From positions 62,001 through 126,000 of the forward strand of contig NZ_VOJA01000001.1 in assembly GCF_007923265.1 (NCBI RefSeq): a stretch of DNA of 64,000 nucleotides, written 5' to 3'. Numbering within the stretch: position 1 is the first letter of the stretch; each line of letters starts with the position of its first letter. The position numbers and the translations under genes were made by a program. The notes beneath the pieces are model-generated. The model was not told where the DNA came from and searched no databases. It saw only the letters and a program-made list of their open reading frames with translations. This DNA comes from Francisella salimarina. GTDB taxonomy: Bacteria > Pseudomonadota > Gammaproteobacteria > Francisellales > Francisellaceae. Positions 15,134-23,683 of this stretch are shown here, one piece after another.

Positions 15134-15222
15134 TGGTGCCCGGGGCCGGACTCGAACCGGCACGGAGGTTAAGCTCCGAGGGATTTTAAGTCCCTTGTGT
15201 CTACCAATTTCACCACCCGGGC
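15134..15222 (-). tRNA. tRNA-Leu (UAA anticodon), island insertion site
   Basis: An 89-base class II tRNA with acceptor GCCCGGG pairing CCCGGGC, an encoded CCA end at 15134-15136, the anticodon loop CTTAAAA giving TAA, a long variable arm and a TTCGAGTCC T-loop. It is intact. It is the last of three tRNAs in a leftward operon. The element lies against its 3' end. Confidence 0.95.
15141..15150. repeat. right attachment core inside tRNA-Leu 3' end
   Basis: CGGGGCCGGA within the acceptor/T-arm region of tRNA-Leu is repeated at 4653-4662. The integrated element would have restored the tRNA 3' end here. Confidence 0.5.
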
Positions 15223-15228
15223 AGTTAG

Positions 15229-15302
15229 TGGAGGCTGAGGCCGGAATCGAACCGGCGTCCAAGGCTTTGCAGGCCTCTGCATAACCATTTTGCTACTCAG
15301 CC
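15229..15302 (-). tRNA. tRNA-Cys (GCA anticodon)
   Basis: A 74-base tRNA with acceptor GGCTGAG pairing CTCAGCC, discriminator T, an encoded CCA at 15229-15231, and anticodon loop CTGCAAA giving GCA. Six bases separate it from tRNA-Leu. Confidence 0.95.
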
Positions 15303-15319
15303 ACACAAACCTAAGAGTA

Positions 15320-15394
15320 TGGAGCGGGAAACGAGGCTCGAACTCGCGACCCCAACCTTGGCAAGGTTGTGCTCTACCACTGAGCTATTCCCGC
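15320..15394 (-). tRNA. tRNA-Gly (GCC anticodon)
   Basis: A 75-base tRNA with acceptor GCGGGAA, D-loop AGCTCAGTGGTAGAGC, an anticodon arm with GCC, T-arm GAGTTCGAGCC and an encoded CCA. It is the first gene of the Gly-Cys-Leu operon, 13 bases after the promoter -10. Confidence 0.95.
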
Positions 15395-15407
15395 TTTATA
15401 GGGTGAT

Positions 15408-15435
15408 ATATTACCTTATTTTCAAAAGTTGTCAA
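15408..15435 (-). promoter_or_regulatory. sigma-70 promoter of the Gly-Cys-Leu tRNA operon
   Basis: On the minus strand TTGACA (15435-15430) is followed after 16 bases by TAATAT (15413-15408), close to the sigma-70 consensus. The -10 ends 13 bases before the tRNA-Gly 5' end, which places the start site a few bases upstream of the tRNA. Confidence 0.7.
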
Positions 15436-15472
15436 TAGAGATATAGCTTTAATTTTCAAGAAATATTAATTT

Positions 15473-17107
15473 TTAGTTCTGATTAACATCAAAACTAATC
15501 TTGAAGAGATTTTGAATATTATTTATAAGTTTGACATCAGGGCTCTTACTCAAATCAACATTACCATTATTCTTGATAGGATTATTTCTTTTTAGAGTTT
15601 TTGCATCACTAACCAGCATATTTAATAAAGCCATTTCATTAACTGGTTTATTCGCTTTCGCATGTATACTTATATTTTTAGGATTTTGTAAAAACATTGC
15701 AAATGATGATAGTACTTGCTGTAAGAACCTATCTTGTTGTTGTACAGCAAAAAGCTGTAACAATGCTCCATATGAGCCTAATATCTGCTGTGGCGTTGTA
15801 TTAGGATCTTGATTTGCAAGTCTAGCAATTTTTTCAAGTAACCCATAGTTAGCAAATGTAACATCTACACTTTTCAAACATAATTCATTATCACAATCAT
15901 ATAAATCTTTTTGATCTTGAGCTCCGGCACCTAAATATGGTAATAAGCTTAATTTGTCATTTACCATAGCTTCAGCACTACCTTTTAGACTTGCTAATCC
16001 CTCTGCTTGTATATCAAAATTAGTATTATATTTATTATTCTTAAATTGGCGATCTGAATTAATTTTTATATTGATATTATTAGTATCAAGTATTGAAAAT
16101 ACTTCTCTTATTGGTGACTTCTCTGGGAAAAAATCCTTCTGAAAATTAAGCTGAATTTTTGAATCCGCAGTATTAGATTGTACATAAGCATTATCCAAAG
16201 CCTTGCCAGTTCCATCAATAATTTCATTGATAGAACCACTATCTAGATCTATACCCTCAATTACAATATTATATTTACCATAATTATTAGTGCCTAGCTT
16301 ACCGTCAAGGTTTAATACAAGCTCTCCTGGCTTATTACCTAACTTACCATTTATATCAAGGACTGGATCTTGTTTATACTTTTTACCAAGATATTTACTT
16401 GTTACCTCTTTTAGAACTTCTGAGAAGTTTGCATCAAAACTAAGATTTTGTATCTTCGAATTCATACACTCTGTAACTAACGATGCTAAGAAGTCCATGT
16501 CAACTTCAGTACCAGATAAATCTATATCTTTTAATTTTGCATCTGCTTTTATAAATGTTTTTTTGCCAATGGTTGAGTTCAATACAAAATTAATAGTACT
16601 CTCATCGTAATCATAGTTAATGTCAAGATTATATATTCCTTGACCGACATCATTCATTATAATAGCAAATGGACCTTGATTATCTGCAAGATCTTTAGGG
16701 TCTGTCTTTGAGCTAACCACATTACTATTAGCAACCGCTGTTGCCAAATTTGCTACACTCAAGCCTTCTATTTTTATATGAAAACTATTCTTAACAGCCT
16801 CTCCTGCCTTCAGTCCCTCAAATATAGCTTTATTAATACTAATATTTGGATTTTTTGAATCACTACTTATAATCCAAATATCTGTTGCTACTAAGTTACC
16901 ATTTTTATCCTGCGAAACATTACCAACTGTTATTTTTGTTTGATATGCAAATAAAGAATCCAAGTTACTTATAAGCATCTCTTTATTATCAAACTTTTCT
17001 TGGCTAGTTAGCTTAGAGACCTGAGCATCTGTTGCAGCATATAAATTTGTTGCTATAAAAGTAGTCATACACAAAGATGTTAATAATATTTTTTTCTGCA
17101 AACGCAT
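15473..17107 (-). CDS. exported hypothetical protein, 544 aa
   Basis: It has a signal peptide (MRLQKKILLTSLCMTTFIATNLYA-AT, residues 1-24). The remainder is a large, mostly beta-rich polar protein with repeated VLDINGKLG, LVLNLDGKLG and FVLNSTIGKK-type strands and a cysteine pair in YDCDNELCLKS (about residue 405). The domain style recalls AsmA/DUF945-type periplasmic proteins, but I see no firm match. It is monocistronic, reading toward the tRNA genes, and divergent from the SPOR gene across 291 AT-rich bases. Confidence 0.75.
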   Translation of the reverse strand: MRLQKKILLTSLCMTTFIATNLYAATDAQVSKLTSQEKFDNKEMLISNLDSLFAYQTKITVGNVSQDKNGNLVATDIWIISSDSKNPNISINKAIFEGLKAGEAVKNSFHIKIEGLSVANLATAVANSNVVSSKTDPKDLADNQGPFAIIMNDVGQGIYNLDINYDYDESTINFVLNSTIGKKTFIKADAKLKDIDLSGTEVDMDFLASLVTECMNSKIQNLSFDANFSEVLKEVTSKYLGKKYKQDPVLDINGKLGNKPGELVLNLDGKLGTNNYGKYNIVIEGIDLDSGSINEIIDGTGKALDNAYVQSNTADSKIQLNFQKDFFPEKSPIREVFSILDTNNINIKINSDRQFKNNKYNTNFDIQAEGLASLKGSAEAMVNDKLSLLPYLGAGAQDQKDLYDCDNELCLKSVDVTFANYGLLEKIARLANQDPNTTPQQILGSYGALLQLFAVQQQDRFLQQVLSSFAMFLQNPKNISIHAKANKPVNEMALLNMLVSDAKTLKRNNPIKNNGNVDLSKSPDVKLINNIQNLFKISFDVNQN

Positions 17108-17398
17108 TATATGTCCTCTTTTTTTAAAAAATTTAGTTTAATCTACTCCCCTAAAAGTAAGCTGGAATTTATCTCATAGACCAGCAATTCTCTAAGGCTA
17201 ATTATATTATTTATATATTAGTCTTCAACAATCACAATATATTTTAGAAAACATTTTCAACAAATATACTATTTTTAGTACAACTAATAACAAAACTCTA
17301 TATATTTACTTAAGTATTATTTATAATCTTTCTTTAGTATAACATTATGATATTAAACGCCTACCAAGTTTAATGGATTTATTAAAAAAATTACACTT

Positions 17399-18124
17399 AT
17401 GAAAGATCTATCAAGATTAGATATCCCTAAAAAGCCTACAAAAGAAAATAACAAAGAGCCACAAAAACCTAGTAGCTCCAAGAGAAAGAAAATAGTAATC
17501 ATAGCTGTAGTATGCTTATTGGTAATAGCTGTAGCATCTAAACTTATAAACAAACACCTAAAAAAAGTAAAAGCTGAAGAAGAAAAAGCAAAAGTAGAAC
17601 TTCAAGTGGATCAAAACAGCGATTCAATAAAAGAGCAAGATAGCACAGAAGATAATACTAAAACCAATTCAACAAACAGTGATCAAAAGCCAGACTTTAC
17701 TGAAAGTGGTAGTGGTGGAAAAATGGTGTTTACATTCTACAATAGCCTTAAACATGACAGTGTTGAAGTCGATGTTCAACCTGATGCACAAAGAGCTCAG
17801 TATAAATATAAATATATTTACCAAATTGCATCATTCAGAAATATGGATGAAACATCTTGGTATGTTAAAAAAATGAAAGAGGATGGTCTTAACCCACAAT
17901 TCCAACGAGTAGGCAGTTGGATTAGAATGTATATAGGACCTTATGATAGCAAACGCGCGATGGCTCCGGATATAATCAAGCTTCAGAGAATTGGTTTAAA
18001 TGGAGGTTTCCCACGCGAAATAAGTCGAACAAAAATTGAACCCAAAGATGCTCAGAAAGATTCTAAAAACAAATCTTCAGACAATTCGGAGGAATCCTCA
18101 AGCAATAAGACTTCTAAAGACTAG
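17399..18124 (+). CDS. SPOR-domain cell-envelope protein
   Basis: The 241-residue protein has a short cytoplasmic lysine/proline-rich tail (1-30), one membrane helix (IVIIAVVCLLVIAVASKLI, about 31-49), a charged low-complexity linker (50-110), and a SPOR domain (about 130-205: YIYQIASFRNMDETSWYVKKMKEDGLNPQ ... RMYIGPYDSKRAM). SPOR domains bind denuded glycan strands at the division septum, so it is a type II inner membrane protein that probably localises to the divisome. The last 30 residues are a serine/lysine-rich tail. It converges with gloB, with only a few bases between. Confidence 0.85.
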   Translation: MKDLSRLDIPKKPTKENNKEPQKPSSSKRKKIVIIAVVCLLVIAVASKLINKHLKKVKAEEEKAKVELQVDQNSDSIKEQDSTEDNTKTNSTNSDQKPDFTESGSGGKMVFTFYNSLKHDSVEVDVQPDAQRAQYKYKYIYQIASFRNMDETSWYVKKMKEDGLNPQFQRVGSWIRMYIGPYDSKRAMAPDIIKLQRIGLNGGFPREISRTKIEPKDAQKDSKNKSSDNSEESSSNKTSKD

Positions 18125-18126
18125 GT

Positions 18127-18885
18127 TTAGAATCGATTCTTTAACTCTCTAAGCTTAACAAACATCTCCTTTCCTAATGAACACTCAGGCAAAGCTCGTA
18201 GTAAAGATTCATCATCAATTGATCTAATAAAAATATTAAGCTTACTCTCCTCTGCTAAATTCACAACCGGCTTATGTTCAGCCGCAAGCTCTGCAACTTG
18301 ATTTCTATAATAATTAAAAGATTCATCATTAGGCAGTATACTAAGTGCAAAATCAAGATTGCTTTGCCAATAATCATGAGCAGGATATGGTTTTATATCT
18401 TTATCTAAGTCAGAAATCTTGGCTAATGAGTCATATAACTGTCCCACATCTGCAGATGCTGCATGTACACCGCCAACTCCGGCATTAAATAAAGTATCTC
18501 CACAGAAAAGAGCCTTCTCTTTTTCAAACAAGAAGCATACATGATCATCAATATGCCCAGGAGTATACATTACCTTACAATTTGTAAATCCAAAATCTAT
18601 AAAATCTCCCTCATCGACATAAACATCTGGCTTAAAGAGATCATTATCAGCATAAGCATATACTCTAGTACCTGGATAAATCTCAAGCAATTTCTTGACA
18701 CCTGCAATATGATCACCATGCCTATGTGTAATAAGTATTGCCTCGAGCTTTAAATTATTTTGTTTGATAAAATCATCAAATATATCTGCTTTGAGAGGAT
18801 CTATGACAATAGCGTGACTATCATCATATAATAAATACTGATAATTTCTCAAACTATTATTCAAAAACCATCTTTTAACTTGCAT
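18127..18885 (-). CDS. gloB: hydroxyacylglutathione hydrolase (glyoxalase II)
   Basis: The 252-residue metallo-beta-lactamase-fold protein has the zinc motif THRHGDH at about residues 53-59, a second ligand region [17 protein letters not shown], and [10 protein letters not shown]. These are the glyoxalase II signatures. It hydrolyses S-lactoylglutathione to lactate and glutathione in the methylglyoxal detoxification pathway. It is the last gene of the sufE-hemD-hemX-hemY-gloB run, 13 bases after hemY. It is about as long as the family average. Confidence 0.85.
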   Translation of the reverse strand: MQVKRWFLNNSLRNYQYLLYDDSHAIVIDPLKADIFDDFIKQNNLKLEAILITHRHGDHIAGVKKLLEIYPGTRVYAYADNDLFKPDVYVDEGDFIDFGFTNCKVMYTPGHIDDHVCFLFEKEKALFCGDTLFNAGVGGVHAASADVGQLYDSLAKISDLDKDIKPYPAHDYWQSNLDFALSILPNDESFNYYRNQVAELAAEHKPVVNLAEESKLNIFIRSIDDESLLRALPECSLGKEMFVKLRELKNRF

Positions 18886-18898
18886 TTAAACATACCTT

Positions 18899-20056
18899 TT
18901 AGTTATTTCGATAAATTAATTGTGTAGCTGAGATATCTATACCTGCCACATCGCCATTTTTTATAAAAAACTTACATAATATATGATGGTATCTTTCTAG
19001 TTGTGTAGTACTTAGCAAGTCCTTAATATGTCTTTCGATATAATCATAAGCTATTTTAAAACTATAATTATCTGACTTAATCGTCGCAAGCTCTAGCAAC
19101 ATAAGAATACTATCATAGTCGTGATTAGCTCTATCAAGAACTTTCTCAGATAATTTAGCTATCGGAATGCTAAATGCGTTAGCATAAATTTTTAGCATCT
19201 CTGGCAAGATGTTGCCCCCTACTAACTGCTTTTTAGCAAATTTCTCAGCCAAAACAACTTCTTCAAAGTCAACAAGTTGTTCTAGGTACACCCTACTTAT
19301 TGTATTAGTTGTTTCTGCCTTATTATAAATATCTGATAATTCATCAACATCTTTAGCTTTTCTTAGAGCTAAAACAATTAACTTCTCGCCAAGATCTTGC
19401 TTGAGATAAACATCATATTTCTCCAAGACTTTGAGCGCAAACACCGCATCTTCATCAGCTAAAGCAATATTTCCAGCCAGATTTGCAATATTAGGTAAGA
19501 ATCTACAATTATTTCTCTCCAAAAGTAAGCTTACTTTCGTGCGTGCTTCTGAAAGTTTCTGAACCAGATAAAGCTTATAAACCTCAAAGAACTTATATAC
19601 GATTGTGTCACCATTAATCTGCTTCAGAGCTTTGTCTAATTCTTTAATATCTTTATTGTTAGCAATCATACAAATTTTTCTAAAAAGCACATAATCCTTG
19701 AAAGATCTCGGAGAAATTTTAGCAATACTTGAAATGCTCAACTTATTAGTTATTCTATTATTTTCTAGAACCATATCAGCAAATAAATCTGCAAATCTTT
19801 CTTGCTTATTTACTGTAAACAAACCAATAAGCCAATTAAACAACAAATAAGGAAACTGAAAACTTAGTTTAATTATCCTAAAGCCAAAAACTAAGGCAAA
19901 CAATAGTGCAAAAACGATAAATACAAAGGCAACTAAGTTTACTTTGATAGCTTTATCGGCCATCACTAACATAATATATCCATGATTTTTAGTCGCCCAT
20001 ATACCAATCAAGGTAGCTAGAGCAACAACTATTATAAGTTTTAAGACTCTTATCAT
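18899..20056 (-). CDS. hemY: HemY-like inner membrane protein
   Basis: The 385-residue protein has two N-terminal membrane helices (about 4-20 and 38-60), the arrangement of the HemY N-terminal domain, followed by a helical TPR-like cytoplasmic or periplasmic region. It follows hemD and hemX, the order seen in gammaproteobacteria (hemCDXY). The start overlaps the hemX stop (ATGA). HemY of this type is not protoporphyrinogen oxidase; its exact role in tetrapyrrole metabolism is unsettled. Confidence 0.8.
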   Translation of the reverse strand: MIRVLKLIIVVALATLIGIWATKNHGYIMLVMADKAIKVNLVAFVFIVFALLFALVFGFRIIKLSFQFPYLLFNWLIGLFTVNKQERFADLFADMVLENNRITNKLSISSIAKISPRSFKDYVLFRKICMIANNKDIKELDKALKQINGDTIVYKFFEVYKLYLVQKLSEARTKVSLLLERNNCRFLPNIANLAGNIALADEDAVFALKVLEKYDVYLKQDLGEKLIVLALRKAKDVDELSDIYNKAETTNTISRVYLEQLVDFEEVVLAEKFAKKQLVGGNILPEMLKIYANAFSIPIAKLSEKVLDRANHDYDSILMLLELATIKSDNYSFKIAYDYIERHIKDLLSTTQLERYHHILCKFFIKNGDVAGIDISATQLIYRNN

Positions 20057-21138
20057 TTATCACTTCCTTGTGCACTTACATTAGTTTTAGTTAGACTTGA
20101 TTCTTTTATCAAAAGCTTATTTTGTTGTTCAGATAGCTGATTAATAACTTTATCCAAACTACTATCTACATTATCTAAATTCTGAGAGTTAATGCTTTTG
20201 ATATCTTTTTTAAGCTCTTTTGCATTGTTATCTTGTACAAAATATTGATTGATAATAGCAATAAGATTGTCTTTAGCCTCATCAATACTACCTTGATCGT
20301 TAATATACATAGCACTCTGTAACTGTATCAATGAGTTATACAGATTACTTGAAACAACTTGCTTAGCTTGATTTGTAGCAACAAGAGTCTGATTCTCAGG
20401 AATATTCTGTATCTCAACTACTGAGTGTAAAAGCTTCATATAGTTACTTTGTGAAGAAGTATTAACATCAGCAGAAATATCTTCTGGAGTAATATATTTA
20501 AGCTTACTAAACTGCTGCTGGATAGAGATAAAATGTTTAATAACATCACTTTTTGACAAAGTTTCCCCTAATGTATCTTTTATCTTTTGACGCTCACTAA
20601 CACTTACAGTTGCAACTCCACTAGCTTCTATTTTATCAAATGCACTATCAACCAGCTCATTAGCCTTTTGAGCATCACCATCAAAGACTGCAACATCCTT
20701 AGCTAATACTAAGTAGTTAATAGCCGACTGAATATTTACTATACTCATCTGCAGATACAAGTCCTTAGTCGGAACTGCCACTTGATTACCTAAAGTAGTA
20801 ACCTGCGACTGTGTCGCTTTAATATTTTGTGTTAAAAAATCATTTTGTTCGCCAAGGTCATTGATAGCTTCTTTTTGCTCAGTTTGTAAAGACTTAAGCG
20901 AGTCAAGTTGATTTTGCAAACTAGCTAAAGCTTGATCATTAACACCAAGCTTGTTATCACTTCTTTCAAAATCAATAACAGAGTAGCTGGCTAAACCAAG
21001 GGCTACTAAAGATACAACTATGCTAATTTTAGACAAGATGTTAAACGAAGATTTATTTTTAATTGGTTCTAATTTTTGAGCAACATTATCAGCAGCGTCA
21101 TTCGCTTGCTCTTGCTGAATATTTTTTTCTTGTGACAT
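20053..21138 (-). CDS. hemX: HemX-like membrane protein (uroporphyrinogen-III methylase-like family)
   Basis: The 361-residue protein has a short cytoplasmic N-terminus, one membrane helix (about 35-55, ISIVVSLVALGLASYSVI), then a coiled coil (about 65-120, rich in LQ/QLDSL repeats) and a helical C-terminal domain. This is the HemX plan. The ATG at 21138 has AGAGG about 6 bases upstream, so the 41-base overlap with hemD is real. Members lack methyltransferase motifs, and this one does too. It likely works with HemY at the membrane. Confidence 0.8.
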   Translation of the reverse strand: MSQEKNIQQEQANDAADNVAQKLEPIKNKSSFNILSKISIVVSLVALGLASYSVIDFERSDNKLGVNDQALASLQNQLDSLKSLQTEQKEAINDLGEQNDFLTQNIKATQSQVTTLGNQVAVPTKDLYLQMSIVNIQSAINYLVLAKDVAVFDGDAQKANELVDSAFDKIEASGVATVSVSERQKIKDTLGETLSKSDVIKHFISIQQQFSKLKYITPEDISADVNTSSQSNYMKLLHSVVEIQNIPENQTLVATNQAKQVVSSNLYNSLIQLQSAMYINDQGSIDEAKDNLIAIINQYFVQDNNAKELKKDIKSINSQNLDNVDSSLDKVINQLSEQQNKLLIKESSLTKTNVSAQGSDK

Positions 21139-21856
21139 TTTTTGCCTCTATATGTTCTCGTACTTTTTGACAGATATAATCATTGTCTAATCTTTCAAGA
21201 CTCAAAGTATTTTCAAAGCCTTGTTCATTAACAAATTCTAGCATTTTTGGACTTGTTATGGTAACAATTGCAGCCTCAGGCGCTACTATTTCATCAAAAA
21301 TCCTATTCAAAGACTTAAAAATATCGATACTTGTGGTGACAATAACATCAGGATTTATACCATCATCAATGAATTTTAAATACGCTTGACTAAGCGTAGC
21401 AACACTCTCAAAAACTCTCCGATAAGTTTCAAATTTATCGCACTTTGTTAGTTGTGATATTTCTTTGACAAGCAATTCATTTCCAGAAACCCCAGAGATA
21501 ACCGCAAAACTATCATCAGCAACATCTTCTTCCAAGATTAGTTTCAAAAGCTCTTGTGAACCATGATCATGTGGATATATAGCATCTAAACCATATTTTT
21601 TTAGAGTTTTTGCGGTGCTTTGACCTACACTATAAATTTTTTTACCGTCGAACAATTCAGGATTATATTGAGCAAATAAGCTTTCTACAGCATATTTGCT
21701 AGTAAATATATAACTTGTATAGCTCAACACTGAACTTTCAACATTTATATAATCAATATTAATACATGGTAAGCATACAGTATCATAGCCTTTAGATATT
21801 AATAGCTTTGAGAGAATATCAGCATCATCTTTAGGTCTACAAACAAGTATTTTCAT
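21098..21856 (-). CDS. hemD: uroporphyrinogen-III synthase
   Basis: The 252-residue protein has the two-lobed HemD pattern: N-terminal ILVCRPKDDADILSKLLISKGYDTVCLPCI, a conserved IFTSKYAVESL at about residue 50, SVGQSTAKTLKKYG at about 78, and VVTTSIDIFKSL near 185. It cyclises hydroxymethylbilane to uroporphyrinogen III (EC 4.2.1.75). It directly abuts sufE and overlaps hemX by 41 bases. hemC is not in this window. Confidence 0.85.
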   Translation of the reverse strand: MKILVCRPKDDADILSKLLISKGYDTVCLPCINIDYINVESSVLSYTSYIFTSKYAVESLFAQYNPELFDGKKIYSVGQSTAKTLKKYGLDAIYPHDHGSQELLKLILEEDVADDSFAVISGVSGNELLVKEISQLTKCDKFETYRRVFESVATLSQAYLKFIDDGINPDVIVTTSIDIFKSLNRIFDEIVAPEAAIVTITSPKMLEFVNEQGFENTLSLERLDNDYICQKVREHIEAKNVTRKKYSARASE

Positions 21857-22273
21857 TTACTGGTTTTTTTGTGCAGTTGCATAGATATAATCAAGCATTG
21901 ACTTTAGACCATTAGCTCTTGTAGAGCTCAAATTATTGCCAAAACCAATTTCCTTAATAAAATTAGTATCTGAATTAAGTATATCTGCTGGAGTTGCTTC
22001 ACTATATACTCTTAGTAGCATTCCAATCAACCCTGAAACAATCAATGCATCACTAGTAGCTATAAAATGTAACTTACCATCTTTTATACTGCTGTCGAAC
22101 CAGACTTGGGATTGACAGCCTTTAACCAAATTCTCCTCAGTTTTTTTATTTTGAGGAAACTCTGGTAATTGCTTACCCAATGATATGACATAATCATACT
22201 TATCTTCCCAATCTTCAAAAAAAGATAACTCTTCAACTAATTCTTGCTGTCTTTGTATAACTTGATTTTCCAT
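21857..22273 (-). CDS. sufE: SufE family sulfur-acceptor protein
   Basis: The 138-residue protein has the SufE fold signatures: YDYVISLGKQLPEFPQNKKTEENLVKGCQSQVWF with the acceptor Cys53, then IATSDALIVSGLIGMLLRVYS, and a C-terminal SSTRANGLKSMLDYI. SufE accepts persulfide sulfur from SufS and stimulates Fe-S assembly. It is the first gene of the run leading into hemD, with no spacing. The sufBCDS genes are not in the window. Confidence 0.9.
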   Translation of the reverse strand: MENQVIQRQQELVEELSFFEDWEDKYDYVISLGKQLPEFPQNKKTEENLVKGCQSQVWFDSSIKDGKLHFIATSDALIVSGLIGMLLRVYSEATPADILNSDTNFIKEIGFGNNLSSTRANGLKSMLDYIYATAQKNQ

Positions 22274-22391
22274 ACTAACTATTACTTGCTTTAAATAACG
22301 ATATTTTGAAACTTATAATATGTTATCACACACCAAAATTCATATAAACTTGATAAAACATCATATTTTCTCAAAAAAACTAAAAATACTG

Positions 22392-22420
22392 TTGACAGTA
22401 TAACAAAACAGCCATATAAT
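22392..22420 (+). promoter_or_regulatory. consensus sigma-70 promoter of tRNA-Asn
   Basis: TTGACA at 22392-22397 and TATAAT at 22415-22420 are both perfect consensus hexamers with the optimal 17-base spacer. The tRNA starts 12 bases after the -10. Confidence 0.9.
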
Positions 22421-22431
22421 ACCTCACAAGT

Positions 22432-22507
22432 TCCCCGATAGCTCAGTCGGTAGAGCAGTTGACTGTTAATCAATTGGTCGGCGGTTCAAGTCCGTCTCGG
22501 GGAGCCA
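22432..22507 (+). tRNA. tRNA-Asn (GUU anticodon)
   Basis: A 76-base tRNA with acceptor TCCCCGA pairing TCGGGGA, an anticodon loop with GTT in GACTGTTAATC, T-loop GGTTCAAGTCC and an encoded CCA at 22505-22507. It is monocistronic behind a consensus promoter. Confidence 0.95.
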
Positions 22508-22743
22508 AACAATTTCAAGAAAAATTTTCCATCGTACTAAAAGTTTTTTACTTAGGGCTGTTTAGTAGTTTATATTTTTCTCCTCCTTTCTTATCTCTAA
22601 ATTTATGAATTCTAGATGGCCCTAAGTGTGCTCAGAATTAAAACATCAGTTTTACTTATAACACAATTAATTTTTTTCAATTTCACTTATACTTAAAGTA
22701 AGACTATAATCCCAGCATTAAAGTTTAAAAAAAGTTTAATAGC

Positions 22744-22899
22744 ATGATATTTTTAATATTTTTGACAACATTTCTTAGCTTAATATTTGCTATAACAAAT
22801 AAGCATAAGCTAGCTACCACTCTTTTCCTTGTGTCTTTGGGATTATTACTAGTAGTATTTATTCCTCATACAATTCGATATATAAATATTCAACTTTAA
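22744..22899 (+). CDS. DUF5993-like small membrane protein, 51 aa
   Basis: The 51-residue frame runs from ATG 22744 to TAA 22899. It has two membrane segments (about 2-17 and 24-41) separated by TNKHK, and ends with PHTIRYINIQL. Size, two-helix layout and position directly before a DsbB-family gene match DUF5993 proteins, which regularly accompany disulfide-bond formation proteins. It ends 10 bases before the dsbB start and is clearly cotranscribed. Its function is unknown. Confidence 0.7.
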   Translation: MIFLIFLTTFLSLIFAITNKHKLATTLFLVSLGLLLVVFIPHTIRYINIQL

Positions 22900-22909
22900 G
22901 GGGCTAGCT

Positions 22910-23446
22910 ATGAAAGATAATATTCTAGATTTATTCGACTCTTTAGCTATTATTGGTATAAGTGTTGTATTAGCAACGGCTTTTTATTATCAACTTTATT
23001 TCCAAGAACTGCCTTGCGCCTTATGTGTATTCCAAAGAATGTCACTGAGCTTATTAACTTTTGGGTTACTACTAAATTTGACTCATGGCAATAAATACAA
23101 GAACTATCTGTTCGTAACATTAGTAGCGATCCTAAATGCTGCAATGGCAATGACACAAATACTTTTACATATTGTTCCTGGCACTGGGAATTATGGAGAT
23201 GCTGTATTCTCACTACATATGTATACTTGGAATTTTATTATAAGTATTATTTTCATAATATATGCTACTATTTGTGGATTCTTTACTCCAAATGAAGATA
23301 AAAAGAAAAATTTAAGTCTATTCGCTAAAGTAGCAATATTCTTGATACTAGCTTTAACTCTTGCCAATACAATAAGTGTATTTGTTGAATGTGGCCCACA
23401 TCTTTGTCCGTCTGATCCAGATAATTATTGGTTATTAAATCTATAA
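22910..23446 (+). CDS. DsbB-family disulfide bond formation protein
   Basis: The 178-residue protein has four membrane helices and both DsbB cysteine pairs: Cys36-x2-Cys39 in LPCALC after helix 1, and Cys161 and Cys166 in ECGPHLCPSD near the C-terminus. DsbB reoxidises DsbA using quinones. The CALC-x3-R pattern and the position of the second pair at the extreme C-terminus, rather than between helices 3 and 4, suit the DsbI/BdbC-like branch. It is cotranscribed with the DUF5993-like gene. Confidence 0.85.
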   Translation: MKDNILDLFDSLAIIGISVVLATAFYYQLYFQELPCALCVFQRMSLSLLTFGLLLNLTHGNKYKNYLFVTLVAILNAAMAMTQILLHIVPGTGNYGDAVFSLHMYTWNFIISIIFIIYATICGFFTPNEDKKKNLSLFAKVAIFLILALTLANTISVFVECGPHLCPSDPDNYWLLNL

Positions 23447-23554
23447 AAAATAATTGACATAAAATTTATTAAGTATAGAATATAAAATCCTAAGCAAAAT
23501 CATATCCAAAAATTTACAGACTTTGGTTTGATTGAGTCTTAATATATAAAGATT

Positions 23555-23611
23555 ACTCTAGGTGATACTCCTTAGTTTTTTCATATCTCCTTAACTTCCT
23601 TCATCTAGAGT
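23555..23611. repeat. inverted repeat between dsbB and proS
   Basis: ACTCTAGGTGA (23555-23565) and TCATCTAGAGT (23601-23611) are inverted copies with one mismatch, separated by 35 bases. A T-rich run follows. It may be a long-loop hairpin terminator for dsbB or a binding site upstream of proS. Confidence 0.35.
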
Positions 23612-23639
23612 CAATTTTTATATTTTATAATTATTTTTT

Positions 23640-23648
23640 TGCTATAAT
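23640..23648 (+). promoter_or_regulatory. extended -10 promoter element of proS
   Basis: TGCTATAAT at 23640-23648 is a perfect extended -10 (TGnTATAAT), 36 bases before the proS ATG. There is no good -35, which an extended -10 can dispense with. Confidence 0.55.
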
Positions 23649-23683
23649 TTAGCTCATATTTTTATTTTGAAACTTAGATAGTC

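Larger units (their letters stand above)
4653..15150. mobile_element. integrated phage-satellite-like island (PICI-type) at tRNA-Leu(UAA)
   Basis: The boundaries are taken from a 10-bp core CGGGGCCGGA shared between 4653-4662 and the 3' end of tRNA-Leu (15141-15150), together with tandem 12-bp arm-type repeats just inside each end (4723-4746 and 15000-15023). Inside, nearly all genes run leftward: integrase next to the tRNA, AlpA regulator, Toprim primase, DUF3987 ATPase, an iteron cluster, and a terminase small subunit near the far end. There are no structural phage genes and no large terminase. Size (10.5 kb) and order fit phage-inducible chromosomal islands, which borrow a helper phage's particles. 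A degraded prophage or another integrative element is the alternative. Exact ends are uncertain because the left core is short. Confidence 0.75.

Noticed and set aside
18129-18140. Palindrome AGAATCGATTCT as a terminator
   Set aside because: It has no loop and lies over the last gloB codons; a perfect 12-base palindrome without a spacer cannot form a normal terminator hairpin.
18899-20056. Protoporphyrinogen oxidase (the other protein called HemY)
   Set aside because: There is no FAD-binding GxGxxG motif; two N-terminal membrane helices and helical repeats match the proteobacterial HemY of unknown function.
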